Positions 1 through 6,239 of a stretch of 64,000 nt of DNA are shown piece after piece. The stretch is from Pedobacter alluvionis. Lineage in GTDB: Bacteria > Bacteroidota > Bacteroidia > Sphingobacteriales > Sphingobacteriaceae. The notes under the pieces were generated by a model that saw only the letters and a list, made by a program, of their open reading frames with translations, ran no database searches and had not been told where the DNA came from. The DNA lies in assembly GCF_003664035.1 (NCBI RefSeq), contig NZ_RCCK01000016.1, positions 1-64,000 on the forward strand, in the 5' to 3' direction. Each line of letters opens with the position of its first letter. Position 1 is the stretch's first letter. The position numbers and the translations under genes are program-made.

Positions 1-69
1 GCTGTAATTGTGGCATTGAGAGAGTGGGGACTATTACACCGTGAAAAAGTGAAGACGGAATGGAATTGA
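1..69 (+). CDS. C-terminal end of an unidentified protein (cut by window start)
   Basis: The frame is open from the first base to a TGA at 67-69 and gives 22 residues containing ALREWGLLHREK. I do not recognise it with confidence. The ending loosely resembles the last helix of LuxR-type response regulators, but the piece is too short to decide. It is followed closely by a half copy of the attC-like repeat, as expected for the tail of a cassette gene. Confidence 0.25.
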   Translation, partial: AVIVALREWGLLHREKVKTEWN

Positions 70-81
70 AAAACAACAGCT

Positions 82-109
82 GCCAATACTTAAACCGTTA
101 TGCGTCACC
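82..109 (+). repeat. attC-like repeat, 3' half only
   Basis: This contains GCCAATACTTAAACCGTTAT, matching the right arm of the full repeat at 2271-2406 (GCCAATACCCAAACCGTTAT). No left arm is found in the 81 bases upstream, so this copy is deleted internally or truncated. After it, up to about 262, I see only a short open frame ending at 195-197 (ending GLSGEL) that I cannot assign. Confidence 0.55.
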
Positions 110-262
110 AATTGATGACAGTGCAACTTCAAACTTATTCACTTTCAATACTGTAAAGAAAATTCAGGACATAGTGGGGCTCTCCGGGGAGCTATAACCA
201 ATTCACAGAGATACATTTCCCAAGACCAGATCAAATCGTATTTTATGAACTTGATAGAAAGC

Positions 263-341
263 CTACTGAATTCCTTTTTTCAATAACTCCACCTTTTCAC
301 GCTCACTGGCAAGTAAGCGCTCATAAAGTTCTACCACTTAA
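263..341 (-). pseudogene. Fragment: C-terminal tail of an XRE-type regulator
   Basis: The minus strand reads VVELYERLLASEREKVELLK and then stops at the complement of 263-265. This closely matches the tail of the XRE-family pseudogene at 3371-3751 (VVELYERLLTSERKKNELLK). No helix-turn-helix or start codon is attached; similarity ends at about 341, where a HEPN gene fragment begins on the other strand. It is a broken remnant in the same orientation as the downstream copy. Confidence 0.7.
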
Positions 342-344
342 GGG

Positions 345-605
345 TTCATCTGGCTTACCGTTCTGATATACACAACCTAAATAGACAACTTCGCTTGTGC
401 GATAGCTTTTCTCCGGCACCATCAAAGCTATTCTTATCGGGCAGTGAAGAGGATAAACGGCTCTTTGATATCATGGGAAAAAGTTATTCCGCTGCACGTT
501 ACAAGGATGACTTTAAGGTTGAACAAGCCGATGCAGAGCAAATTTTCACCCGTGTTTCAACCTTTTTAAAGCTTACTGAAATTATGTGCGTTGACAAGAT
601 AAAAT
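345..605 (+). pseudogene. HEPN-domain protein fragment
   Basis: The open frame contains HNLNRQL, then SEEDKRLFDIMGKSYSAARY and a helical tail ending near TFLKLTEIMC. This is the pattern of HEPN-domain proteins of nucleotidyltransferase/HEPN pairs in Bacteroidota (LF..L..aY..ARY). The N-terminal part and a start codon are missing, and downstream the reading runs into unrelated sequence near 600 where the DUF6624 gene begins in another frame. I infer a dead fragment left by recombination. The partner nucleotidyltransferase is not visible. Confidence 0.6.
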
Positions 606-633
606 CCCTTGCAAAAGTGGCGGAGACAAATTT

Positions 634-1161
634 GTGCAAAGCGGAAAACTTAGCGAAGTTTATAACGAACAAATGAAAGAGTTGCATAACGAAAATGCTA
701 AAATCCTGAACGACATAATAGACGCATTCGGCTATCCGACAATTGACAAAGTTGGTAAAGAAGCAAACGAAGCGGCTTGGTTGGTAATACAACACTCAAT
801 CGGACAACCTCAATTTATGAAAAAGTGTGCGAAACTTTTGGAAATAGCAGTTAGTGAAAGTAAAGCAGACTCGAAAAGTTTAGCATATCTAACAGACCGT
901 ATAGCAGTTTTTGAAGGTAAGCCACAACTTAACGGAACTCAATTTGACTGGGACGAAAACGGAAATTTAAGCCCAAATCTATTTGACGAATTAAACAAGG
1001 TAAATGAAAGAAGAAAATCAATTGGACTTAACACACTTGAAGAGCAAACAGAAATATTGAGAAGACAAGTAATAGATGAAAATCAATCGCCACCAAAAGA
1101 CTTTGAGAAAAGAAAGCAAGAAATTGAACAATGGAAAAAAAATGTTGGGTGGACGAAATAA
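634..1161 (+). CDS. DUF6624-family protein, probably 5'-truncated
   Basis: The 175-residue product carries the family hallmarks: SGKL...Y...M..LH.EN, then GYPTIDKVGKEAN, AAWLVIQHSIGQ, and LTDRIAVFEGKPQLNGTQFD. Function of this family is unknown to me. The only starts are a GTG at 634 or ATGs inside the conserved region, and the frame is open only back to 595. Relatives usually carry some 15-20 more residues before SGKL, so the true 5' end was probably lost when it was joined to the HEPN fragment. A full attC-like repeat begins 8 bases after the stop, as expected of a cassette gene. No convincing ribosome-binding site precedes the GTG. Confidence 0.6.
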   Translation: MQSGKLSEVYNEQMKELHNENAKILNDIIDAFGYPTIDKVGKEANEAAWLVIQHSIGQPQFMKKCAKLLEIAVSESKADSKSLAYLTDRIAVFEGKPQLNGTQFDWDENGNLSPNLFDELNKVNERRKSIGLNTLEEQTEILRRQVIDENQSPPKDFEKRKQEIEQWKKNVGWTK

Positions 1162-1168
1162 AAACAGC

Positions 1169-1300
1169 CACTAACAGGCGTTTGGCAAAAAAGCGGGTTC
1201 AGTGGTAGTTGAACATTCTACCTCTTATCAACTTTTGTGCTGGGTTGACAGTTTTGTGCTTCGAAATCCGCTTCTTCGCCAAGCGCCAAAACGTTACCAG
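1169..1300 (+). repeat. attC-like imperfect palindrome, full copy
   Basis: The left arm is CACTAACAGGCGTTTGGCAA then AAAAGCGG (to 1196). The right arm starts with CCGCTTCTTCGCCAAGCGCC at 1268 and ends AAAACGTTACCAG at 1300. The arms pair with a few unpaired bases, enclosing ~70 bases. The outer AAC/GTT ends, bulged bases and position right after a stop codon match the architecture of integron attC sites, but the outer heptamers differ from the textbook RYYYAAC/GTTRRRY. Confidence 0.7.
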
Positions 1301-1654
1301 TAATTGCCCGACCAAAAACACAATGGTTAATGAAAGGCAAGATTGACCTATCGTAAATTGCTGACCAAATGGGCGAAATTTCTGGTAGACTTAAGAAAAA
1401 AACATACGTAAAATCGACAAAAAAAACTTTCTGACCTAATCAATCGCATTCCGAAATTGGGGTTTCAATCGACCTAAAATTGTAATGACAGAATAATTAA
1501 ATAATCTTTAATGCTGACCTAAAGCCATTATCCTGACTTAAAGAAATCCAGCAAATATGGGGAAATAGACCAAAATTATCATAGTCTGAAATCAATAAAA
1601 TATCGCAAATACTGACCAATGAGATCAATAATAAAGTTCCGGCCATTGCAACTA
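1301..1654 (+). other. Non-coding cassette-like unit
   Basis: These ~350 bases lie between two full attC-like repeats and hold no plausible plus-strand gene. Instead a short motif close to TGACCTAA or TGACCAAA recurs (GACC at 1310, 1345, 1363, 1433, 1471, 1516, 1568 and 1614). An 89-codon minus-strand frame across 1497-1766 overlaps the next repeat and shows no family pattern, so I do not call it a gene. The unit could be a dead gene, an RNA, or a set of binding sites. Confidence 0.45.
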
Positions 1655-1788
1655 CTGGTAACCGCAGTTTTGCAAATTTTTGGGCGACGGGCGCTGTGCG
1701 GGTTTCGGTATTTTTTATTAAGTTAGTGCTGTGGATTATTAGTGCAAGTAAATCAAAAATTCGCAAAGCTGCAAACCGTTAGCGGTCA
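1655..1788 (+). repeat. attC-like imperfect palindrome, full copy
   Basis: The left arm, starting GGTAACCGCAGTTTTGCAAA and ending ATTTTTG, pairs with the right arm, starting CAAAAATTCGCAAAGCTGCA and ending AACCGTTAGC. The arm sequence differs from the other copies, but the layout is the same (TAAC end, stem, ~75-base loop, stem, AACCGTTA end). Preserved base pairing with a changed sequence argues that the folded shape is what is maintained. Confidence 0.6.
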
Positions 1789-1853
1789 TTTGAAGACAAC
1801 TTTCTGCAAATAACATAGACATAGTTGACAACAAAACAAAAATGATAAAAACA

Positions 1854-1869
1854 TTAGGTCTTGACCTAA
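1854..1869. promoter_or_regulatory. Perfect palindrome upstream of the VOC gene
   Basis: TTAGGTC-TT-GACCTAA is a perfect 7-bp inverted repeat 27 bases before the VOC start codon. Its half site GACCTAA also occurs three times in the preceding non-coding unit (1433, 1471, 1516). This could be an operator; no regulator can be assigned. Confidence 0.35.
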
Positions 1870-1895
1870 CAACTAGGAGACAAACTATATAAAAT

Positions 1896-2258
1896 ATGAA
1901 TTATCTATCTATTGAGCCGTTTATTCCTTCGGGACAAGACTTTGACAAATCAAAACAGCTATTTCAAGAACTGGGTTTTGAAATAGAATGGGACGGGGGA
2001 GACCTTGTTGGTTTCAGAAATGGCAACTGTAAATTTATATTACAACAATACGACAATAAGGCGTTTGCCGAAAACCTGATGGTGTCTGTTAAGGTAGCTG
2101 ACATAAATGAATTTTGGAAAAATATAAACAAAAAGAATCTTTCAGAAAAATTTGACATTCCACCAGTTGGACAACCAGTAGAACAGCCTTATGGCAAAGA
2201 AGTGAATATTATTGACATAGCTGGAGTTTGTTGGCATTTTATAGAAGAATTACTGTGA
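1896..2258 (+). CDS. VOC superfamily (glyoxalase/bleomycin-resistance fold) protein
   Basis: The 120-residue product matches the vicinal oxygen chelate fold in size and layout: an N-terminal strand (IEPFIPSGQDFDKSKQLFQE), the LGFEIEWDGGDLVGFRNG stretch, a central VSVKVADINEFWKNI segment, and a C-terminal strand with VNIIDIAGVCWHFIE. Members are dioxygenases, isomerases or drug-binding proteins; the substrate cannot be told, and one of the usual metal ligands is not obvious. AGGAGA at 1876-1881 is a possible ribosome-binding site, somewhat far from the ATG. A full attC-like repeat starts 12 bases after the stop, and it stands alone as a single-gene cassette. Confidence 0.7.
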   Translation: MNYLSIEPFIPSGQDFDKSKQLFQELGFEIEWDGGDLVGFRNGNCKFILQQYDNKAFAENLMVSVKVADINEFWKNINKKNLSEKFDIPPVGQPVEQPYGKEVNIIDIAGVCWHFIEELL

Positions 2259-2270
2259 CAAGACAACGAA

Positions 2271-2406
2271 CCGCTAACAAGGTATTGGCAAAAAAGGGGC
2301 TGAAGTACAAGCCTCAACATTTGTAATTCTATTGGGCTTTAGCGCATAATCCAATATGACGTTTTTCAAATGCCCCTTCTTCGCCAATACCCAAACCGTT
2401 ATCGGT
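2271..2406 (+). repeat. attC-like imperfect palindrome, best-formed copy
   Basis: The left arm CCGCTAACAAGGTATTGGCA then AAAAAGGGGC (2271-2300) pairs with the right arm GCCCCTTCTTCGCCAATACC then CAAACCGTTATCGG (2372-2405). The pairing is almost complete apart from a bulge next to the outer TAAC/GTTA. The enclosed ~70 bases are not self-complementary in an obvious way. Confidence 0.7.
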
Positions 2407-2439
2407 CATTGTGAAAGAACCAAACTATCAGACAACAAA

Positions 2440-3048
2440 ATGATTAAAAAGTATTTAGTATTAACAGGAATTGCAATATCAGTTTCGCTACTAATTATTG
2501 CTACATTAAATTATCCAGGTGGGACAGACCAAAATATGAATACATTAGGGTTTAGTTGGTCTGAAAATTTTTTCAGTAACTTATTCAAAGAAAATGCCTT
2601 GAATGGAGCAACAAACAGCGCAAAGATTTGGGCTATTATTAGTATGTTTTTTTATTCATTTAGTTGCGCTTTATTTTTCTATAACTTTTCTAAAAAAATA
2701 GTAAATAAAATTGCTTCGAATTTTATAAAATATGTTGGTATTTTGACAATGCCATTTACCTTCTTTATAGCTACACCATATCACGACCTGATGCTTGCTA
2801 TTTCAAACACATTGTTTTGGGCTTGTATAATTTGCATTACTGTATATCTTCTAAAATCAAACCTGCACTTTTTTAAAATTTATGCAATCATATGCTTGCT
2901 CATTTATTATTATACTATGTATTTATACATATCAAAAGATTGGAATTCATTGGCTGTAGTGCAGAAGTGGAATAATATTAGCGCTATATTATTAATTTTA
3001 GGACTTGAATACTTTACGGATAAAAAAGATTTTGCTAACATCAGATGA
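2440..3048 (+). CDS. Multi-pass membrane protein of unknown function
   Basis: I place the start at the ATG at 2440 (MIKKYLVLTGIAIS), because earlier in-frame starts lie inside the attC-like repeat. The 202-residue product has about six hydrophobic segments. The first (LVLTGIAISVSLLIIATLNY) is followed by YPGGTDQNMNTLGFSWSENF, a pattern I associate with uncharacterised Bacteroidota membrane proteins. Later segments include AIISMFFYSFSCALFFY and IYAIICLLIYYYTMYLYI. It is a single-gene cassette: a full repeat lies upstream and a half repeat downstream. I infer no specific function. Confidence 0.6.
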   Translation: MIKKYLVLTGIAISVSLLIIATLNYPGGTDQNMNTLGFSWSENFFSNLFKENALNGATNSAKIWAIISMFFYSFSCALFFYNFSKKIVNKIASNFIKYVGILTMPFTFFIATPYHDLMLAISNTLFWACIICITVYLLKSNLHFFKIYAIICLLIYYYTMYLYISKDWNSLAVVQKWNNISAILLILGLEYFTDKKDFANIR

Positions 3049-3125
3049 GATTGGTTTAGACTAAATAATATGTGGAAGAAGGTCAATGGAGAACTTGGCG
3101 AAAATTTAACCGAAACGCTAATGAA

Positions 3126-3143
3126 GAATACCAAACCGTTATG
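3126..3143 (+). repeat. attC-like repeat, 3' end only
   Basis: AATACCAAACCGTTATGA matches the right end of the other copies. The stem partner is absent from the ~75 bases between the membrane gene stop and this point, which instead carry a short frame of 24 codons (from the ATG at 3070) that runs through the repeat. I take this as a deleted copy. Confidence 0.5.
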
Positions 3144-3166
3144 AAACCTTTGGGATATTCAGCGAC

Positions 3167-3280
3167 AGAAGAAATTCTAAAAGCCGAAGTTTCGGGAAAT
3201 TTTCCGGGAGCCCAGTTGTGCTGTCTTATCATTTTAAATTAAATGACGGACTTATTCAATCGTTAAAAATAACAGGTTGA
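3167..3280 (+). pseudogene. C-terminal remnant of an NTF2-like (SnoaL/ketosteroid-isomerase fold) protein
   Basis: The frame ending at the TGA at 3278-3280 reads SGSPVVLSYHFKLNDGLIQS then LKITG. This resembles the last two strands of NTF2-like small proteins (hydrophobic strand, DGKI turn, final strand). No start codon or N-terminal two thirds are present. A repeat left end begins about 10 bases downstream, so it was probably once a cassette gene. Family assignment from so short a tail is tentative. Confidence 0.4.
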
Positions 3281-3288
3281 CAAAAAGG

Positions 3289-3306
3289 GCAGCAGCTAAC
3301 AGAAGT
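3289..3306 (+). repeat. attC-like repeat, 5' end only
   Basis: GGCAGCAGCTAACAGAAG has the TAAC left-end pattern at the expected distance after a stop codon, but no right arm follows. It marks the right edge of the recognisable cassette array, about 65 bases before the XRE pseudogene. Confidence 0.35.
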
Positions 3307-3370
3307 TCTACATTATAGTGATAAATATGCTTGGATTGAACATTTTTGTAAGATTCAAGTCGTACTCGAT

Positions 3371-3751
3371 TTACTTATTTTTCAAAAGCTCATTTTTTTT
3401 CCTCTCGCTAGTAAGTAGACGTTCATAAAGTTCTACCACCTTATCTAACGGATTGTAATGACATTGGTAATTGTACTGGTATGCCGATGCGTTATCATGC
3501 ATATTTTGAATATGGAATATAAGAACCTCTTCACTGAAATTCTTTATCGCTTCAGCACTCACACCAAGTACACCTGCAATCTTTTCTAACATTGCATCTT
3601 CAACTTCCTCACTTTGCTCTATCTTAGATATGGTCTGCTGGCTTACGCCAAGTTAAATAGCAAGAAAATCTTGTTTGATACCACGTATTTCCCTGATACG
3701 GCTGATTTTTCTGCCGATGTGCACTTTGTTAGATTTTGTAGGCGTTTCCAT
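3371..3751 (-). pseudogene. XRE-family transcriptional regulator with an internal stop
   Basis: Read from the ATG at 3749-3751 (minus strand), the protein starts METPTKSNKVHIGRKISRIR then EIRGIKQDFLAI, meets TAA (complement of 3653-3655), and continues in the same frame as LGVSQQTISKIEQSEEVEDA into the rest of a typical Cro/C1-type helix-turn-helix domain. The likely original codon is CAA (Gln), which fits the family, so a single C-to-T change would explain the stop. The C-terminal half (to 3371) is intact. A second copy of its tail lies at 263-341. Reinitiation inside the second helix would lack DNA-binding residues, so I call it a pseudogene. Confidence 0.8.
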
Positions 3752-3808
3752 AAAGCAAATATAATAAATTCCCTTATACACAATTTAAAAAAGAAAGTGA
3801 GGTGGATT

Positions 3809-5095
3809 ATGCCTGATAAAACGATTCCATCAATGAACTTCTTTCGTTTGCCTTTTACCCCAAATACAAGAATACTTACAGAAAATACACTGAACCAATA
3901 TTCTGAGATCAGAAAACCCAAAAGGGGTTATTTCCCCATTAAAATCAGAAAAATATCTTTCAGCAATGAACTGCTCGTAATAGGTGTAATTCTGGACAAA
4001 GATCCGGAAGAACTGGTTTACATTAAGGTCACCACCTCCGAGCTATTAATAAGTTGCAGAGTTGATACCCATGAAAACTATTTGAGCCGATACGCTTATT
4101 TTTCGCTTGCCCAATTAATGTACTATGACACTGAATATGATTTCGAAGACTATTATTGGCCGGATTTCTTTGATCAGAAAACAGGGGAATCTAAGTACCT
4201 GATGATTAACAAGTCGAAAGACAATTTACATGTGTCTTCAAAAGTAAGATATAAAGGATTCTATAAACCAGGAAAACAACTTCCTGTAATATCACAAAAT
4301 CCTGTTCCCTTAAGAAAAGCAGTTCCCTGCATTCAGGAACAACCATCTAAAGAGACACATGTGATATTAGGTTTTTGCCTTGCCGATTCTAATAATGAAT
4401 GGTATCGGACTAACCATTATCCTTTTTTGGTTCCTTATACAGGGATTTTGAACAAGGCCAAAACCGAGGTGAGAAGCTTTACTATATATGTGCTTAATGA
4501 AACGCAGCTACCGGAAATTGATCTTACGGATGAGCAGCAAAAACTAGTTGAGATTTGCTTCGACATGAGGAAGATTGCCTTAGTAACAAGCCCAGCATAT
4601 AAAGATGATGCTAATAGGCTAGCTGAAAAACGGCAACAGAACAAAATTAACTATAACCAACTGTTTGAACTATGGCAAAAGGCGCTTCCTTTACTTTCAG
4701 GAAGGTTGTACACGCACTACAGTTATACATATGGAATGCGTAATGTAAAGGGCAAGCCAAGAAGATCATCCATGATTCCATGTAGCTTTAGCATTGAAAC
4801 GCCGGAAATCTGTTTTCTATGGAAAGATAAGGGCGATTACTACAAACTCGAACTCCGGTTGCGGATTGCCGGAAAAATCTATCAAATGCAATATCATTAT
4901 AGCACAGCTTTTTTTGCGATGCTGTTCTGCAATCCAAGGCGATATGCGCTGTTAAATTCAATTATCGATAGCGAACTTCTTAGTTTCTTCCAAAAGAGTC
5001 ATTTTCAACTATTGGTACTAAAGAAGCATTATGATGGTGATTTTAAAAATTTTGTAGATCAATTAAGGATGATATATGTGTTTATCAGTCAATAA
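3809..5095 (+). CDS. Large hypothetical protein, accessory region
   Basis: The start is placed at the ATG at 3809 (MPDKTIPSMNFFRLPF) because a GTGAGGTGG ribosome-binding region lies just before it; the frame upstream runs antisense through the XRE pseudogene. The 428-residue product is soluble-looking, rich in aromatic residues and has no signal peptide or membrane segment. I do not recognise a domain. The C-terminal part (YGMRNVKGKPRRSS to the end) looks like a compact beta-rich domain. It is transcribed divergently from the XRE regulator, a common layout for a regulated accessory gene. I assign no function. Confidence 0.6.
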   Translation: MPDKTIPSMNFFRLPFTPNTRILTENTLNQYSEIRKPKRGYFPIKIRKISFSNELLVIGVILDKDPEELVYIKVTTSELLISCRVDTHENYLSRYAYFSLAQLMYYDTEYDFEDYYWPDFFDQKTGESKYLMINKSKDNLHVSSKVRYKGFYKPGKQLPVISQNPVPLRKAVPCIQEQPSKETHVILGFCLADSNNEWYRTNHYPFLVPYTGILNKAKTEVRSFTIYVLNETQLPEIDLTDEQQKLVEICFDMRKIALVTSPAYKDDANRLAEKRQQNKINYNQLFELWQKALPLLSGRLYTHYSYTYGMRNVKGKPRRSSMIPCSFSIETPEICFLWKDKGDYYKLELRLRIAGKIYQMQYHYSTAFFAMLFCNPRRYALLNSIIDSELLSFFQKSHFQLLVLKKHYDGDFKNFVDQLRMIYVFISQ

Positions 5096-5120
5096 AGTTT
5101 ATAGATGTGGTCTATACAAA

Positions 5121-5142
5121 AAGAGCCACGAATGTGGCTCTT
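5121..5142. terminator. Bidirectional hairpin terminator
   Basis: AAGAGCCAC-GAAT-GTGGCTCTT forms a perfect 9-bp stem between two convergent genes, preceded by an A-run, so it could stop transcription from either side. Confidence 0.7.
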
Positions 5143-5166
5143 CCTATTAATAACTCTGTAATAGTC

Positions 5167-5988
5167 CTATTTTTTATTTAGTTCAGCACGTACTTTTTTA
5201 ACGTATGCTAAATCTACTTCTGCAACCTCGGCAGCCTGTTCATCTGTAAGTCCAAGTTTAATAATAAGGTTTTCAACCACTGCATGGCTTTTCTTTTCTT
5301 CACCCTTGCGGTAAAGGAAATCGTTTTCTTCCTTGAAAAATTTAGTCACTGTTTCCATAGCTTTTTCAAATTGTTGTTCAACATTGCTGCGTAACTGTAC
5401 AAAGATACGCAATTGTTTAAAATATCTGCTTTCGGCAAAATCGCCTTTTGTAATCGACTGTATACCGTCAATAATAGACTTAACGGCCTGGTAACTATCT
5501 TCTTTACCAAAGTTAGCTAATATTCCTAACATCTTAACCTCCGGATTGTTGGATCTGAGGAATAATTTGTAGCTGGCTTCTGAGATGCGGATCAGCGTAA
5601 AATCAAATTTAAGATGTTCAGTTTCTAGTGAAGTCGGCATTATAGGATTTGTATCCTTTAAAAATACTACGTATTGTTTTATCGGCAGCTGATACCTGCG
5701 CATCAGCATGATGTTGTATTCTGCCATGCGGTAGACCATTTCCTTTTCATCTTCTACCTGAAATTCGACCTGCAACACATAGGTGTTTCCGTTAGTATCG
5801 GTTACTTTTTTCAGCGCATCCGGTTTCCTTTCTTTGGTATGCTGTACATCATCAGGCAGTTCTTCACTAAGGAGGATATCCAGACCAAGTACATCCCTGA
5901 TAATTACCGGAAGCGTAACTTCAAGGTTTTCCTTAATGATCTTATCATATTGGCTTGCTTGTTTCCTGTTGTAATTTTGATTTGGCAT
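5167..5988 (-). CDS. Rpn-family / PD-(D/E)XK nuclease-like protein
   Basis: The 273-residue product belongs to the family of transposase-like proteins with a PD-(D/E)XK core. The sequence shows ILLSEELPDDVQHT, then KPDALKKVTDTNGNTYVLQV followed by EFQ, matching the D...(E/Q)x(K/Q) core with E-F-Q in place of E-x-K, then a region on YRMAEYNIMLMRRYQ. The C-terminal third is charged and helical, and ends in a motif on LGLTDEQAAEVAEVDLAYVK like the tail of these proteins. Family members such as E. coli RpnA promote recA-independent recombination. It sits between an unknown gene and a tyrosine recombinase in accessory DNA. The start ATG at 5986-5988 is the first of the frame. Confidence 0.75.
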   Translation of the reverse strand: MPNQNYNRKQASQYDKIIKENLEVTLPVIIRDVLGLDILLSEELPDDVQHTKERKPDALKKVTDTNGNTYVLQVEFQVEDEKEMVYRMAEYNIMLMRRYQLPIKQYVVFLKDTNPIMPTSLETEHLKFDFTLIRISEASYKLFLRSNNPEVKMLGILANFGKEDSYQAVKSIIDGIQSITKGDFAESRYFKQLRIFVQLRSNVEQQFEKAMETVTKFFKEENDFLYRKGEEKKSHAVVENLIIKLGLTDEQAAEVAEVDLAYVKKVRAELNKK

Positions 5989-6197
5989 TTGTTAAAATTA
6001 ATTAATTCCAATGGTACTGTACACATAAATTTATCCCCACGCTCGGTGCGGCCTGCGAAACCCCGTCGCTCAAATATCCGCCCGCTGTTCTCGCTTTTAG
6101 CCTTTACGGAGTGGTGGCTGTCGGTTTCCTGCGACTTCGGAGATGATATTGCAGCTTTGAACGGCATTCCTTTCCTTCGCATCCATACATTGTGACG

Positions 6198-6232
6198 AAT
6201 GCACACCCGAACCGAAGTTTTGGGTGTGCATT
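6198..6232. terminator. Hairpin downstream of the recombinase gene
   Basis: AATGCACACCC and GGGTGTGCATT form an 11-bp stem with a 13-base loop, 7 bases beyond the recombinase stop codon. There is no strong T-run, so terminator function is likely but not certain. Confidence 0.55.
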
Positions 6233-6239
6233 ATCTATG

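Noticed and set aside
499..795. 98-codon minus-strand gene opposite the HEPN/DUF6624 junction
   Set aside because: It is antisense to recognisable protein sequence in two frames and has no family pattern.
1497..1766. 89-codon minus-strand gene
   Set aside because: It overlaps the attC-like repeat at 1655-1788, has no recognisable domain and no good ribosome-binding site; more likely a chance frame.
2356..2439. Upstream start for the membrane protein
   Set aside because: It would place the N-terminus inside the attC-like repeat; the ATG at 2440 gives a proper first membrane helix.
3614..3808. Upstream extension of the large hypothetical protein
   Set aside because: This part is antisense to the recognisable XRE domain and lacks a ribosome-binding site; the ATG at 3809 has one.
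5904..6206. 100-codon minus-strand gene upstream of the Rpn-type gene
   Set aside because: It overlaps the start of the Rpn-type gene in another frame, has no recognised motif and ends in a basic, low-quality stretch.
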